Source: a bacterium
Lineage (GTDB): Bacteria; Myxococcota_A; Bradymonadia; Bradymonadales; Bradymonadaceae
Direction of reading: 5' to 3'
Length of the DNA stretch: 59,799 bases
NCBI GenBank assembly: GCA_030427705.1
Contig: JAUIBR010000042.1
Location: 1-59,799, forward strand
The notes under the pieces: generated by a model
Databases searched by the model: none
What the model saw: only the letters and a program-made list of their open reading frames with translations
Told to the model about the DNA's origin: nothing
In this document: positions 51,471-59,799 of the stretch, one piece after another
How positions within the stretch are numbered: position 1 is the stretch's first letter
Layout of the letters: every line of letters begins with the position of its first letter
Program-made: the position numbers and the translations under genes

Positions 51471-53098
51471 CCGAATCGCTCGCGCAGCGAACGTTTGAGG
51501 ATTTTTCCGGTAGGATTTCGGGGCAGCGAATCCACGAAGAACCAACGCTTGGGCACTTTGTAGTTTGAAAGCGTCTTTCGGCACCACCGGTCCAATTCGT
51601 CCGCATCGACATTGCCAACGACTACGCCACCTACAGACTCGCCGTATTCCTCGTCAGGCAGGCCGATCACGGCCGCCTCAACCACCTTTGGGTGTTGGTT
51701 GAGTACTTCCTCAATTTCGACCGGATAGATGTTCACCCCAGCACTGATGATCATGTCTCGGTCGCGTCCAGACAGGTACAGATAACCGTCCTTGTCCAAC
51801 CAACCGAGGTCATCGACGGTCGCCCAATCGCCGCGCCGTGACTCCCGGCTGGCGTCTTCGTCGTCGAGGTAGCCCTCCATGAGCTGAAGCGTCTCCACAT
51901 AGATCGTTCCGACCTCGCCGACTGGAGCGGGTTTACCGTCCTTCAAAATGTGAATGTTGAGACCGGGGAGGGCGCGGCCAACGCTGCCTGGGCGCTGCTT
52001 CATCTCTCTGGCACCGATGAGGGTTACCCAACCTAATTCGGTGGCGCCGTAGAAGTCGAAAAGCTTGTCGCGACCCAATCGTTCGATTGCCCGCATTCTG
52101 AGGGCGTGGGGGAACGCCGCTGCACCGCTGATCACGGCACGCAGGTCCGGAAAGTCGAGCGGAGTCACGTCTGTCTCCTCGAGGACTCTCCGAATCATGG
52201 TCGGAACGAGGAAGACCGAGTGGATGCGATGCTTGCGCAACGTCTGGGCTACCGTAGCCGCATCAAACGCGCTTTCGATGTAGATGGTCGCGCCAAGCGC
52301 GCTGTTCAGCATCGCGAACACCTGGGCGCCACTGTGATACATCGGGCACACGATCATGTGGCGGTCTGCCATGCGCAGCGGAAGCCCTTCAAGGATGCGG
52401 CTCACCTCCATGACACCTGCAGCGTTCATGTCGCGCACTGCACCCTTGGGCGTCCCGGTTGTCCCGGAGGTATAGACGACGTTTCCAGTCATATCGCCTT
52501 TTCGTGCACGCGGTGGCGAAGTCGGGAACGAGGACAAATCACAGGCATCAACGTCGTTGGTTTGCGGAGCATCCACCATCGCCGCCCGCACGTGAGAGCG
52601 CGCGTCGGTCACCTCGTGCACGGCGTCTGATGTCCGGGCCGATCCCAGAACCAGCCGTGCCCCGCAATGGTCCACGACATAGGCGAGTTCGGCTGCTGTG
52701 GCCCGATAACTCGCATGAACTGTGGAGACGCCGATCCGAAACAGCGCAAACCACGCCACAAGGTAATCTGCGCGGTTCTCCATCATGATGACCACGCGTT
52801 GCCCTGGCGCGACGCCGGCGGTTTGAAACATATGCGCCATCTGATTGATGCGCTGATCCATCTGCTTGTACGTCAGCACCGTCTGATGGTCGACGACCGC
52901 AATGCGATTAGGGTGCCCTGCAGCATGAATGGCGTGGATGGCTTTGACATGAAGCCCCTGGCGCACCGAAATCGCCGCGATTGTGGGTAAAGCCTGCAGG
53001 TTCAGGTGCGATGAGAGCCCCACGGATTCGGCCGTGCGTTTGAGGCGTCCAGCTGCGTCCCGCAGCGGCTCGCCCAGAAGTCGATCGAAGACCGTCAT
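51467..53098 (-). CDS. AMP-binding acyl-CoA ligase
   Basis: A 543-residue ANL-superfamily enzyme. NVVYTSGTTGTPKGAVRDM is the ATP-binding P-loop, FDFYGATELGWVTLIG the A4/A5 region, GDWATVDDLGWLDKDGYLYL the A7 hinge region and PRNPTGKILKRSL the catalytic-Lys end. It activates a carboxylate, probably a fatty acid, as acyl-AMP and then acyl-CoA. Substrate specificity cannot be read. The 5' end is linked to the membrane-protein gene at 53095 (4-nt overlap), an unusual partner for such an enzyme. Confidence 0.92.
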   Translation of the reverse strand: MTVFDRLLGEPLRDAAGRLKRTAESVGLSSHLNLQALPTIAAISVRQGLHVKAIHAIHAAGHPNRIAVVDHQTVLTYKQMDQRINQMAHMFQTAGVAPGQRVVIMMENRADYLVAWFALFRIGVSTVHASYRATAAELAYVVDHCGARLVLGSARTSDAVHEVTDARSHVRAAMVDAPQTNDVDACDLSSFPTSPPRARKGDMTGNVVYTSGTTGTPKGAVRDMNAAGVMEVSRILEGLPLRMADRHMIVCPMYHSGAQVFAMLNSALGATIYIESAFDAATVAQTLRKHRIHSVFLVPTMIRRVLEETDVTPLDFPDLRAVISGAAAFPHALRMRAIERLGRDKLFDFYGATELGWVTLIGAREMKQRPGSVGRALPGLNIHILKDGKPAPVGEVGTIYVETLQLMEGYLDDEDASRESRRGDWATVDDLGWLDKDGYLYLSGRDRDMIISAGVNIYPVEIEEVLNQHPKVVEAAVIGLPDEEYGESVGGVVVGNVDADELDRWCRKTLSNYKVPKRWFFVDSLPRNPTGKILKRSLRERFG

Positions 53099-54321
53099 TT
53101 TGGATCGCGCGGATACGTGCGTTGTGACGGGTTTGTCGTGGCGTCAGGGTCGTCTGCGTCCCTACCGTCCTTAATCGTGCCGCGCAGCGTGTCTGCCGCC
53201 GCATTTACGGTGGTTTCGTCATCGTCGGTTGGGACGATACGGTCCAACTGCGGCAAGTTCGGCCGCTGGATATCGCGGGCGAGCGTGGCATCTGGGTCGA
53301 TCGGGTCGATGGGATATCCAGACGAGGAGCCATGATTTGGAATCGCAGGATTCGCGCCCGTGATGGGCCGATGAACCGCAGGATTCGCGCCGGTATTGGG
53401 CACTGCCGGATTTGCCCCGGTGATCGGCACTGCTGGGTTCGCCCCGGTGTTCGGCGCGTTATGACTTGAGCCACGGCGCGGTAATAGTCGCTGTGAGCTC
53501 ACATTGCGCTCGCCTTTCGGATCAACCTGTTCGATCGGAATCGAGGTCAAAAGGCTCACATCCGGGTCATCTTGATCCATCGAGGGTCGCGTGTGCAGCG
53601 GCCCTTGCTCGTGCAGCTGGCGTCGGAGGTCCGAAACCTGGTCAGCCTGCCAATCGAGCGTCGCGCTGTCATCCGTACCGCCACCAACCGTCGGCATCTC
53701 CGGAAGTTCGTTCAGTGGCGAAGCTTCGGCCGGTGGAGGCGAAGCCATCGGTGGCTGATCATAGAGATATGCCGCCGCTTCCGGCGCCTTCAAGGCGTCA
53801 CGGGGCGCAGTCATTTCATTCGGATCGGCCTGCGCGCCGAGGTCACGTGACTTAATCTGCAATGCACCGTCTTTGGGTTGGGCCTTGAGCTCTTCGTTGA
53901 GCTTGTACAATTCTTCCATGCCTTGCGCGTGCCAGTCGGCGAGTGGCTCAAGGAACGGGAGCTTTTCCGCCATGAAATTGATGACGTCCTGTCGCGTCAT
54001 ACGCGCACGAGGGAAGAGCAGCGGCGCCACGAACACAGCAAAGAACCCGCCGAGCATCGTCACGAAAACGAGGACATAGAGGCCGATGTTTGAAGACTCT
54101 TGCTCTACCGGGCGGTTGGCCAACGTTTCGACGTGCGGTTGCCCGCCGAGCATGGTGTTCACGAACTCGAACTTCTGCTGAAGCATCGGTCCCAAGAACG
54201 CGATCGCAGGCACGATGATCATGAGCCCCATCAGGATCACGACAAGTTTCTCCGTCACAGTTGCTCCACGCTGACGTGCGAGCGACCGCCGGAGGCGGCT
54301 AAATGGGGCTGACATCTTCAT
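53095..54321 (-). CDS. Membrane protein with Flp-pilin-like N-terminus and Pro/Asn repeats
   Basis: A 408-residue protein. Residues 10-45 (RQRGATVTEKLVVILMGLMI, then VPAIAFLGP) resemble the start of Flp/TadE-type pilin segments: a basic stretch, RGAT.TE, then a hydrophobic helix. A second TM helix follows at about 78-102, then a cytoplasmic acidic region. Residues about 295-335 hold tandem repeats of the type PNTGANPAVPITGANPAV. No enzymatic motif. Topology suggests two TM helices and a long disordered tail. Overlaps the acyl-CoA ligase start by 4 nt. Confidence 0.6.
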   Translation of the reverse strand: MKMSAPFSRLRRSLARQRGATVTEKLVVILMGLMIIVPAIAFLGPMLQQKFEFVNTMLGGQPHVETLANRPVEQESSNIGLYVLVFVTMLGGFFAVFVAPLLFPRARMTRQDVINFMAEKLPFLEPLADWHAQGMEELYKLNEELKAQPKDGALQIKSRDLGAQADPNEMTAPRDALKAPEAAAYLYDQPPMASPPPAEASPLNELPEMPTVGGGTDDSATLDWQADQVSDLRRQLHEQGPLHTRPSMDQDDPDVSLLTSIPIEQVDPKGERNVSSQRLLPRRGSSHNAPNTGANPAVPITGANPAVPNTGANPAVHRPITGANPAIPNHGSSSGYPIDPIDPDATLARDIQRPNLPQLDRIVPTDDDETTVNAAADTLRGTIKDGRDADDPDATTNPSQRTYPRDPK

Positions 54322-54430
54322 CCAGTGCTTGAGGTTTCACACTATTCTTTGATTTGAACAGGTTTTCGTCAACCTTCTCGGAACCTTTCGTTCAGTTCGG
54401 TGTCCACAGACCTACAGATTCGAGGTCGAC

Positions 54431-55135
54431 GTGTGGCGCGCCGTTAAAGAGTTGTTCATTCCGACGAGGCGGGAGCAAACAGAAGAATTTCTGTGCTTTG
54501 TGTCTAGCGCTCTATCCCATCTGTTCCTGCTCCTCGCAGCGCTGAGTATCCCTCCCGGCCTGAATTGGCAAGCGTTCGAGCCAACCCCGCGAACATTTCG
54601 TTCCGTCACCGTCAGCGCTGAATTGATGGACGAACTTGAACCCGTACAGATCGAAAAAGAAGAACGCAGTGTGGGATTCGAGTTTGCGAGCCTGGAGACC
54701 GGTGACCTGGGCGATGGCAAAGGCACGAAGGCAGATGACGGCGAGGGCGCGGCAACATCTGCCGCAGACGACACAGCAGCTGGGGTTCAAGGCGATGGTC
54801 GAAAGTACGCGATGTACTGCGTTGGGTGCGCCGACTGCGACACCAACCCCCATCATCCAGGGTGCCTCGATGTCAGCGTCGAGGTTGTCGAATCGGAGCT
54901 TCCACCCAAGGAGGTGAATTGGGAGGACATCGTCACGCGAGCGCTCAACGCCTGCGCCGGCTTGTCCGGTGGGGCGTTTCGGATCGAAGCCAGTGCGACT
55001 GGCTGGGTGCCGTCGGCTTCGCCCATGGCCAAGTGCGTCGCATCAAGGCTTCCGATCTACCAAAACAACGTCTCTACTCCGCGCCGCGTCCAGTACATCG
55101 GCGGAGACGAGCCCAGCCTCGAAATTTCCTGGTAG
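54431..55135 (+). CDS. Single-pass membrane protein with periplasmic Cys-containing domain
   Basis: A 234-residue protein from GTG 54431. A TM helix near residues 24-42 (SALSHLFLLLAALSI) is followed by an acidic/Gly linker and a Cys-rich segment (MYCVGCADCDTNPHHPGC), then a compact end (NWEDIVTRALNACAGLSGGA). The N-in, single-helix, linker-plus-domain layout resembles TonB-like or gliding-machine proteins of myxobacteria, but no diagnostic motif is present. It stands alone, divergent from the gene at 54321. Confidence 0.55.
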   Translation: MWRAVKELFIPTRREQTEEFLCFVSSALSHLFLLLAALSIPPGLNWQAFEPTPRTFRSVTVSAELMDELEPVQIEKEERSVGFEFASLETGDLGDGKGTKADDGEGAATSAADDTAAGVQGDGRKYAMYCVGCADCDTNPHHPGCLDVSVEVVESELPPKEVNWEDIVTRALNACAGLSGGAFRIEASATGWVPSASPMAKCVASRLPIYQNNVSTPRRVQYIGGDEPSLEISW

Positions 55136-55202
55136 TTTTGCGAATTTCGCAACGATTCCCGATCCCGTCCGATAACGAAGCAGGTCAAACACAGGAGGGA
55201 CC

Positions 55203-55952
55203 ATGATTTCACTATCGGAATTTCGACAACGCTATCGGGTGGGTATTGATACAAGCCCACAAAACACCTCACTAGACGCAGCGCTGCAGAGCGCAGACAC
55301 AAACGGAGATCAGCTCGTCGCTGGCGCTGAGCTCATGGATTTGTATGCGTCCATCAACAGCGACAACGCACTCTTGGATCTCGATCGGCGAACCCCAGGG
55401 CGCGACCGCCTGGTCACCATCGCACGTGGGTTTCGCGACGACCCACGCTTGGCAGAGGGTTACCGACCAAGCCAGCGCATGCTCAGCCTGAATCGAATGC
55501 ATAACGGTCGCGTCCGAGCTGATGGTCTGGTTCGCACGAACTATGAGCGAACCTTCAAATGCAATCTATTCGTCGGTGATGTTCTGGAGCGGGCGGGATT
55601 GAGTGCCCCGAAGATTCACAATCCTAGTGCGGGTTGGACCCACTTTCGCTACGCCGAGCAGTGGCGCCACAGCAGCCAGTTTGAGGTCATCCCCCGTGAG
55701 AAGGCGCGTCCCGGTGACATCCTGGCTGTTGACTATCTAAATGGCGAAGGGTCTGGCGGTGGCCACCTCGAGGTCATCACAGACACGACCGGAGAATGGC
55801 GTTCGATCGGTGCGCGGTCATTTGAAGACGCGGTCGTGGAAGACACAACAAAAACCGCCATCCTCTTGGAGGGCAAACCTCAGGAGGATGGCGGTTACTA
55901 CGACGCAGAGGCCGAGGTCGCAGTGTACGTGCTGCGGCACAGGTCGCTCTAA
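55203..55952 (+). CDS. Putative CHAP/NlpC-P60-like cysteine peptidase or amidase
   Basis: A 249-residue protein; a strong AGGAGGG lies 3 nt before ATG 55203. Residues about 30-45 resemble an EF-hand loop (DTNGDQLVAGAELMDL). The catalytic core shows a Cys in TFKCNLFVGDVLERAG, a GDILAVDY strand and a His in GGGHLEVITDT, the Cys/His order of NlpC/P60 and CHAP amidases. It has no signal peptide, so export would need another route. Likely a cell-wall hydrolase or effector. Confidence 0.65.
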   Translation: MISLSEFRQRYRVGIDTSPQNTSLDAALQSADTNGDQLVAGAELMDLYASINSDNALLDLDRRTPGRDRLVTIARGFRDDPRLAEGYRPSQRMLSLNRMHNGRVRADGLVRTNYERTFKCNLFVGDVLERAGLSAPKIHNPSAGWTHFRYAEQWRHSSQFEVIPREKARPGDILAVDYLNGEGSGGGHLEVITDTTGEWRSIGARSFEDAVVEDTTKTAILLEGKPQEDGGYYDAEAEVAVYVLRHRSL

Positions 55953-56542
55953 GCGGCGACCGCTGCGCTAGCTTCTTCTTTCTCGATAATCTCCTGGGCT
56001 TCGAAGTCGAAGATCGTCGCTTCGGACTTGGAGATTCCCAGGCGCCGTTCGAATTCGGCCAGCACGGCTTCGTCGTGTTCACGCTTCTGATTGATCGCGA
56101 CATCCGTTGCGGCCAGGGCCCTGGTGGCCGCATTGTACTTGGCGTTCCAATCCACTTTCTCAACCGGGGCTTCTTCGTCCTTCATCCCGAGGGTCTTGCT
56201 GTAGATGAGGGCGGATACGCCGGATGCGGCGAGCATGTGAAAGCTGAGCAACGCATTGCTGCCGCCGAACAACTTGATTGCGCCCAAGGCTACCAATGCG
56301 GTGGCCACGAAATAGAGCGCGGAGCGCACCGGACGCGCTGGCGCTTTGTCCGACAGCATGAATCCGCCGAGCACACCCAGGGGCAGGGCGGCAAACTGCA
56401 GCATCATCGTGCCTGCATCGATGGCGAGCAGCGGCCGCCCGCTGGCCCAGCTCACTGCAGCCGCGACGCCTGCTGCGACCATGAAGCCCAGGGCTCCGTT
56501 CAATCCACGCTCACTACCTCTTTCCATTGCTGCTGTTGCCAT
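55949..56542 (-). CDS. Membrane protein of unknown function
   Basis: A 197-residue protein; the second of two adjacent ATGs (56542) is better spaced from GGAGG. Four probable TM helices (ALGFMVAAGVAAAVSWASG; MMLQFAALPLGVLGGFML; YFVATALVALGAIKLFGG; HMLAASGVSALIYSK) are followed by a soluble helical tail rich in Ala/Glu. No family recognised. It ends tail-to-tail with the gene at 55952 (4-nt overlap). Confidence 0.65.
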   Translation of the reverse strand: MATAAMERGSERGLNGALGFMVAAGVAAAVSWASGRPLLAIDAGTMMLQFAALPLGVLGGFMLSDKAPARPVRSALYFVATALVALGAIKLFGGSNALLSFHMLAASGVSALIYSKTLGMKDEEAPVEKVDWNAKYNAATRALAATDVAINQKREHDEAVLAEFERRLGISKSEATIFDFEAQEIIEKEEASAAVAA

Positions 56543-56649
56543 CATCGCCTCCGTGTGTTGCTTGACGATGACGACACTACGCAGTGGCTTTGGACACAGT
56601 TCGATTGGTGTCTGAACTCCCCGCGAAAGATGTGTGAAAGCGATGTGAA

Positions 56650-57618
56650 CTACTTCAAGACGCGGACCTGGTCGCCTCGTATCTCAACAGCAGCAGGCTC
56701 GCCGCCATAGTGTGCCGACATTCCCACATCGATGCGCCAGACCTTGCCGTCGCATGCGCTGTTCACGCCTTGTTTCTGGACGGTGTGCCCAACAAACATA
56801 CGCTTGGCCCCAAGCGTCTTCAAAACGCCCGAGAGAGCCTCGCAAGCCTGAGGTGTTGGTTGTGGCGCGCTGTAGATACGCGTCCAAACAGGGCTCTCTG
56901 AATCGCCCACAACGCCTTTGGGGGGCTCACCACCGTTCGTCAGCCACTTCTTGACCGAGTTGTTGATGGCGGTGACCTGCCCAGCGTGTTTTGGAAGAAC
57001 ACCACCGTGAACAAAGACATTGCCGTGAATTACCGCGATTACGCCATCTTGAGCCACGGCCTTAGCATACGGACCGACAGGGCCCCACGTCGCCATTCGC
57101 CCACGGATGGGCTCGGGCGCGTCTTTCACACGCTCTAAGTCCTCAGGCTTTGCGGCGTCATCAAACGCGTTCATGGCCTTTGGGGTCACGTAGCGAAGGT
57201 CGCCCATCGAGTTCATGAGCTCGTGATTGCCGTTAAGAAGCACAACTCGGCCACCTTTCTGTTTGGCTTGCGAACGAAGGCTAAGCATGAGGTCAACGAC
57301 CTCACGCTCGTCATCACCACGGTCCAACAGGTCACCCGTCTGTACAAAAATGGTCGAACCGCCCGTCCAAGATTTGCCGTCTTCAGCCAAGATGCCCGCG
57401 GTCTTCAGGGCCTTCTTCATGGCCGACGCATCACCATGAACGTCGCCCATCGCCACAATTCGTGGCCCCGCCTTCTTTGAATCAGCTGGCGACTCTTCTG
57501 GTTTGGCCGTCTTCGACGTGGACTCGCTTTTGGGCCCTGCCTCGGCATCGGGAACTTGTGAGTCGCAGCCCATCGTGAGGGCTGCAACGGCGAGAATGAT
57601 GATCGATATGCGTGACAT
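56650..57618 (-). CDS. PPP-type metallophosphatase lipoprotein (Shewanella-like)
   Basis: A 322-residue lipoprotein from ATG 57618 (an ATG at 57627 is possible): lipobox TMGC with Cys18 and a Ser/Lys/Glu-rich spacer. The metallophosphatase signature is complete: GDVHGD, QTGDLLDRGDDEREV, LLNGNHELMNSMGD, VFVHGGVLPKHA and GHTVQKQGVNSACDG. This pattern fits the Shewanella-like PPP phosphatases. It would act on phosphoproteins or other phosphates outside the cytoplasm. It lies 39 nt downstream of the citrate-synthase-like gene. Confidence 0.88.
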   Translation of the reverse strand: MSRISIIILAVAALTMGCDSQVPDAEAGPKSESTSKTAKPEESPADSKKAGPRIVAMGDVHGDASAMKKALKTAGILAEDGKSWTGGSTIFVQTGDLLDRGDDEREVVDLMLSLRSQAKQKGGRVVLLNGNHELMNSMGDLRYVTPKAMNAFDDAAKPEDLERVKDAPEPIRGRMATWGPVGPYAKAVAQDGVIAVIHGNVFVHGGVLPKHAGQVTAINNSVKKWLTNGGEPPKGVVGDSESPVWTRIYSAPQPTPQACEALSGVLKTLGAKRMFVGHTVQKQGVNSACDGKVWRIDVGMSAHYGGEPAAVEIRGDQVRVLK

Positions 57619-57656
57619 GTGGAGCATCCTACGCGTTTGAACTACGCAGACAAGGG

Positions 57657-58817
57657 TTAGCTCGGCACGGCACCGACGTAGTTCGCACGAGGTCGGATCA
57701 GCTTCTTATCTTCATACTGTTCGGCGATGTGGGCCAGCCAACCGATCGTCCGGCCCAGCACAAAAATCCCGATGGTCTGGTCGATCTTCAAACCCAAAAC
57801 GCGTCCCGTTATCGCAAGGGCAAAATCAACAGACGGGTACGCCGGCTCAAGTTCCGCATGAGGTTTATAAGTGTCCTCAAAGATCTTCTGGTACGCGTGG
57901 TTAGGGTGCTTTTTTTTAAGTATAGCTTTCAGGGTTTTTGCTCGTGGATCACCAGCAGGATAGAGCGGGTGACCAAAGCCAGGAGTCGATTCACCACGCC
58001 GAAGGCGGCTAATCCAAGCGTCGTGAAATCCGCGCCTTTCAATCTCTCCAAGGAACGCATCGACACGGTCAATGATGCCAGCATGGCGACGCCCTCGAGC
58101 CGCGGCGATTCCTGCGCTGATAGCTCCGTAGGGGCTCGCGCCCGCAGACGCCGCACAACGGGCAGCAAACGCGCTAACGTTCAATTCATGGTCGGCTAGC
58201 AGAATCAACGCTGCGTTCAAGATTGCAGCATCATCTGTGGACATGCCCCATGCTTGCGCCAAACGATCAGCCGCGCTTTCGGCCGTCGCCGGTCCTGCCG
58301 CCGCGATGAACGCCGGAAAAATACGTTCTGCAACACCTGCAACACCGTCCGCAGTCATAGACCATGCCTCGAAGTCATGGGCTTCCATCGCGACCGCGAG
58401 CTGCAATAGCTGCCCACTAAAATCCAACTCACGATTGGTTTCTACCGTAGGAAAGCTGAACGGCGTGTTGTCCTGCGTCGAGGTCCATAACAGGCGAGCA
58501 ACCTGTTCGACCGTCGCAGTGCGTGCGAGCTCACAAGCGTCCTGGCCACGGTAGTAGTAGCGCCCCTCAGTCACGAGCGTGATGGCCGAGTCCATGACCG
58601 GCACGCCCCAATCCAATGCAGTCTTCGCCACGCGACTTGGGTTCTTCCGATCAGCTTTCTTTTGAACCAATCGGCTGACGTCGTTTGCTGAATAGAGTCT
58701 GGCTCGGCTGTCTTTTAGCGGTCGGGATTCGACCAGCCCTCGGCTGACATATGCATAGAGCGTGGCCTTGCTGACCTTGAGCCTTTTGGTTGCTTCATCG
58801 GCATCAATCCATTTCAT
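57657..58817 (-). CDS. HTH-citrate synthase fusion protein
   Basis: A 386-residue protein. Residues 1-55 are a MerR/excisionase-type helix-turn-helix (DADEATKRLKVSKATLYAYV, SRGLVE). The rest is citrate/methylcitrate synthase: LLADHELNVSAFAARCAAS (His), GFGHPLYPAGDPRAKTLKAI (His), YPSVDFALAITGRVLGL (Asp). Core catalytic positions look present, so it may be both enzyme and regulator, or a regulator using acetyl-CoA/oxaloacetate as signals. An inverted repeat with a TATAAT box sits 25-46 nt upstream (58837-58863), consistent with autoregulation. Confidence 0.88.
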   Translation of the reverse strand: MKWIDADEATKRLKVSKATLYAYVSRGLVESRPLKDSRARLYSANDVSRLVQKKADRKNPSRVAKTALDWGVPVMDSAITLVTEGRYYYRGQDACELARTATVEQVARLLWTSTQDNTPFSFPTVETNRELDFSGQLLQLAVAMEAHDFEAWSMTADGVAGVAERIFPAFIAAAGPATAESAADRLAQAWGMSTDDAAILNAALILLADHELNVSAFAARCAASAGASPYGAISAGIAAARGRRHAGIIDRVDAFLGEIERRGFHDAWISRLRRGESTPGFGHPLYPAGDPRAKTLKAILKKKHPNHAYQKIFEDTYKPHAELEPAYPSVDFALAITGRVLGLKIDQTIGIFVLGRTIGWLAHIAEQYEDKKLIRPRANYVGAVPS

Positions 58818-58836
58818 AGAAACCGCTCAATACGTA

Positions 58837-58863
58837 ATTATATATTGATTAATTGATCAATAT
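58837..58863. promoter_or_regulatory. Palindromic operator candidate at the citrate-synthase promoter
   Basis: ATATTGAT (58842-58849) and ATCAATAT (58856-58863) form a perfect 8-bp inverted repeat with a 6-nt spacer in an AT-rich region. On the minus strand the -10 box TATAAT overlaps it (58837-58842), so a dimeric repressor bound here would block the citrate-synthase-like gene and possibly the divergent methyltransferase gene. Confidence 0.5.
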
Positions 58864-58918
58864 TGACGATAGCGTTTCGGGTCCGCAGATTCAATGCGAA
58901 ACAGCATTGGAGGTGCTT

Positions 58919-59674
58919 ATGCAGACCGAGAACTTCAAAGACTACTTTCGAAAACAAGCGCAGGCGTATTCGCAGTATCGTCCAGGATATCCAGACGAGT
59001 TGTATTCGTTCATTGCGGATAACGCACCAAGCACTCGCGGGCTTTGGGATGTCGCGACCGGAAACGGTCAGGCCGCTCGAGGATTGGCACAGTTTTTCGA
59101 CCAGATTTGGGCAACAGATGTCAGCCCCGAACAATTGGCACAAGCAACCGGGCCGGCACACGTGTCGTTTTCACAGGCATCCGCCGAGGTGTCAGGATTG
59201 GCAGATGCCTCCGTGGACGCAATCACGGTGGCCACAGCTGCGCACTGGTTTGATTTGCCAGCGTTCTATGAGGAGGTGCGTAGGGTAGGGCGACCCGGGG
59301 CGCTTTTGGCCATCTGGTGTTATGACCATTCGACGATCGATCATCCCGTTGGAGACCTCGCCAAACACGTCGCGCAAGAAGTGCTCGCCGACGATTGGTC
59401 AGAACCGACGAAGATTGCCCTGAGCGGCTATGCCGACATCGAATTTCCGTTCGATGAGATCGAGACGCCAACGTTTGTGCACACCGCCCGATGGACCCTG
59501 GACGACATTCTGGGGATCATCGAGTCGTGGTCGGCGACGCAGACGTACAAGGCCCGTACCGGAGAGCATCCGGTCTCGGAAGCGTTGCTGCGTGAGTTTG
59601 TGACGACGTGGGGAGATACGAAGGACTGCGAGGTGACGTGGAATATCACCATGCGCGCAGGGTTTGTTCGCTAG
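58919..59674 (+). CDS. Class I SAM-dependent methyltransferase
   Basis: A 251-residue protein from ATG 58919; TTGGAGG precedes it. Motif I is LWDVATGNGQAARGLAQFF, followed by IWATDVSPEQLAQA with the acidic residue; DASVDAITVATAAHWFD and LLAIWCYDHSTIDHPV fit motifs IV/V. The AYSQYRPGYPDELY opening is typical of the family annotated as methyltransferase type 11. Substrate unknown. Divergent from the citrate-synthase-like gene, with the shared inverted repeat between them. Confidence 0.88.
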   Translation: MQTENFKDYFRKQAQAYSQYRPGYPDELYSFIADNAPSTRGLWDVATGNGQAARGLAQFFDQIWATDVSPEQLAQATGPAHVSFSQASAEVSGLADASVDAITVATAAHWFDLPAFYEEVRRVGRPGALLAIWCYDHSTIDHPVGDLAKHVAQEVLADDWSEPTKIALSGYADIEFPFDEIETPTFVHTARWTLDDILGIIESWSATQTYKARTGEHPVSEALLREFVTTWGDTKDCEVTWNITMRAGFVR

Positions 59675-59799
59675 AAGACCAGTGTGAAACGGAATTTGCA
59701 GCCAGCATCTGCGCCAAGCTGCGGGTCAACCGACAGTTTTGCTTCCGAGCCGTCTTGGTCTTGGAAGAACACCATGCTCAGGCCGCGCGAGATGACGCT
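59671..59799 (-). CDS. Partial gene at the right edge (C-terminus)
   Basis: On the minus strand the last 129 bases read 42 codons ending TAG: GLSMVFFQDQDGSEAKLSVD, then PQLGADAGCKFRFTLVF. The end (GCKFRFTLVF) resembles the last strand of histidine-kinase-like ATPase domains, but the piece is too short to assign. The stop overlaps the methyltransferase stop by 3 bases (CTAG). Confidence 0.5.
   Translation of the reverse strand, partial: SVISRGLSMVFFQDQDGSEAKLSVDPQLGADAGCKFRFTLVF

Noticed and set aside
1-59799. rRNA, tRNA, tmRNA or a replication origin
   Set aside because: I saw no cloverleaf, rRNA-like sequence or DnaA-box cluster while reading; a covariance-model scan would be needed to be certain.

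Overview
The window looks like a chromosomal segment of a myxobacteria-like (Myxococcota/Deltaproteobacteria-type) bacterium, perhaps Bradymonadia. The signs are many lipoproteins whose lipidated Cys is followed by Asn-Asn-X linkers, Cys-rich repeat proteins, thrombospondin-type-3/OmpA proteins, zinc-ribbon kinase-like proteins and very large TPR proteins. This placement is inferred from protein style; there is no rRNA or tRNA gene to confirm it.

Layout. 1-5.5 kb is an accessory patch: heptamer/octamer repeats, a degraded lipoprotein pair, a ~24-bp minisatellite with a palindromic core, a second lipoprotein pair, a truncated gene, a methyltransferase, and two short duplications that flank it. 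5.5-7.6 kb encodes a Cys-rich lipoprotein with a C-terminal CAP domain. 7.7-13.5 kb (minus) is a tightly coupled operon: LptE-like lipoprotein, holA, a helical protein, a degenerate J-domain-like protein and an unusually long Hsp70. 13.6-17.6 kb (plus) has rpsT, ftsH, a CvpA-like protein and a small ORF ending in tandem terminators. 17.7-20.5 kb (minus) is a zinc-ribbon pseudokinase with a TPR tail, apparently split by a one-base frameshift. 20.6-21.6 kb has yhbY and a Sua5/YciO gene.

21.6-32.0 kb (minus) is the most interesting region. It holds the uncharacterised STM4011-STM4015 gene set: two radical SAM enzymes, an alkaline-phosphatase-fold hydrolase, an ATP-grasp-like protein and an LRR protein. 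A HAD hydrolase is inserted in the set, a BRCT domain is inserted in the LRR protein, a DUF3095 cyclase-like gene lies upstream, and a HiPIP and a large methyltransferase-fusion gene lie downstream. Junctions of 1-8 nt argue that the core is one translationally coupled pathway.

32.1-38.8 kb (minus) encodes surface proteins: two Cys-rich lipoproteins (one with a CxxCH haem motif), an OmpA/TSP3 outer-membrane protein and a DUF3352-like lipoprotein. 38.9-42.3 kb has an SDR epimerase, an acyltransferase and a HEAT-repeat protein. 42.4-50.5 kb (plus) encodes a 2449-residue TPR protein coupled to an alpha/beta-hydrolase with a Cys at the nucleophile position. The rest holds a YqiA-like esterase behind a short promoter-leader-terminator element, an acyl-CoA ligase, envelope proteins, a CHAP/NlpC-like protein, a PPP-type phosphatase lipoprotein, an HTH-citrate synthase fusion with a perfect inverted repeat at its promoter, a methyltransferase and a partial gene at the right edge.

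Most of the sequence is densely coding. The only gene-free stretch above 300 bases is the minisatellite block at 843-1335.
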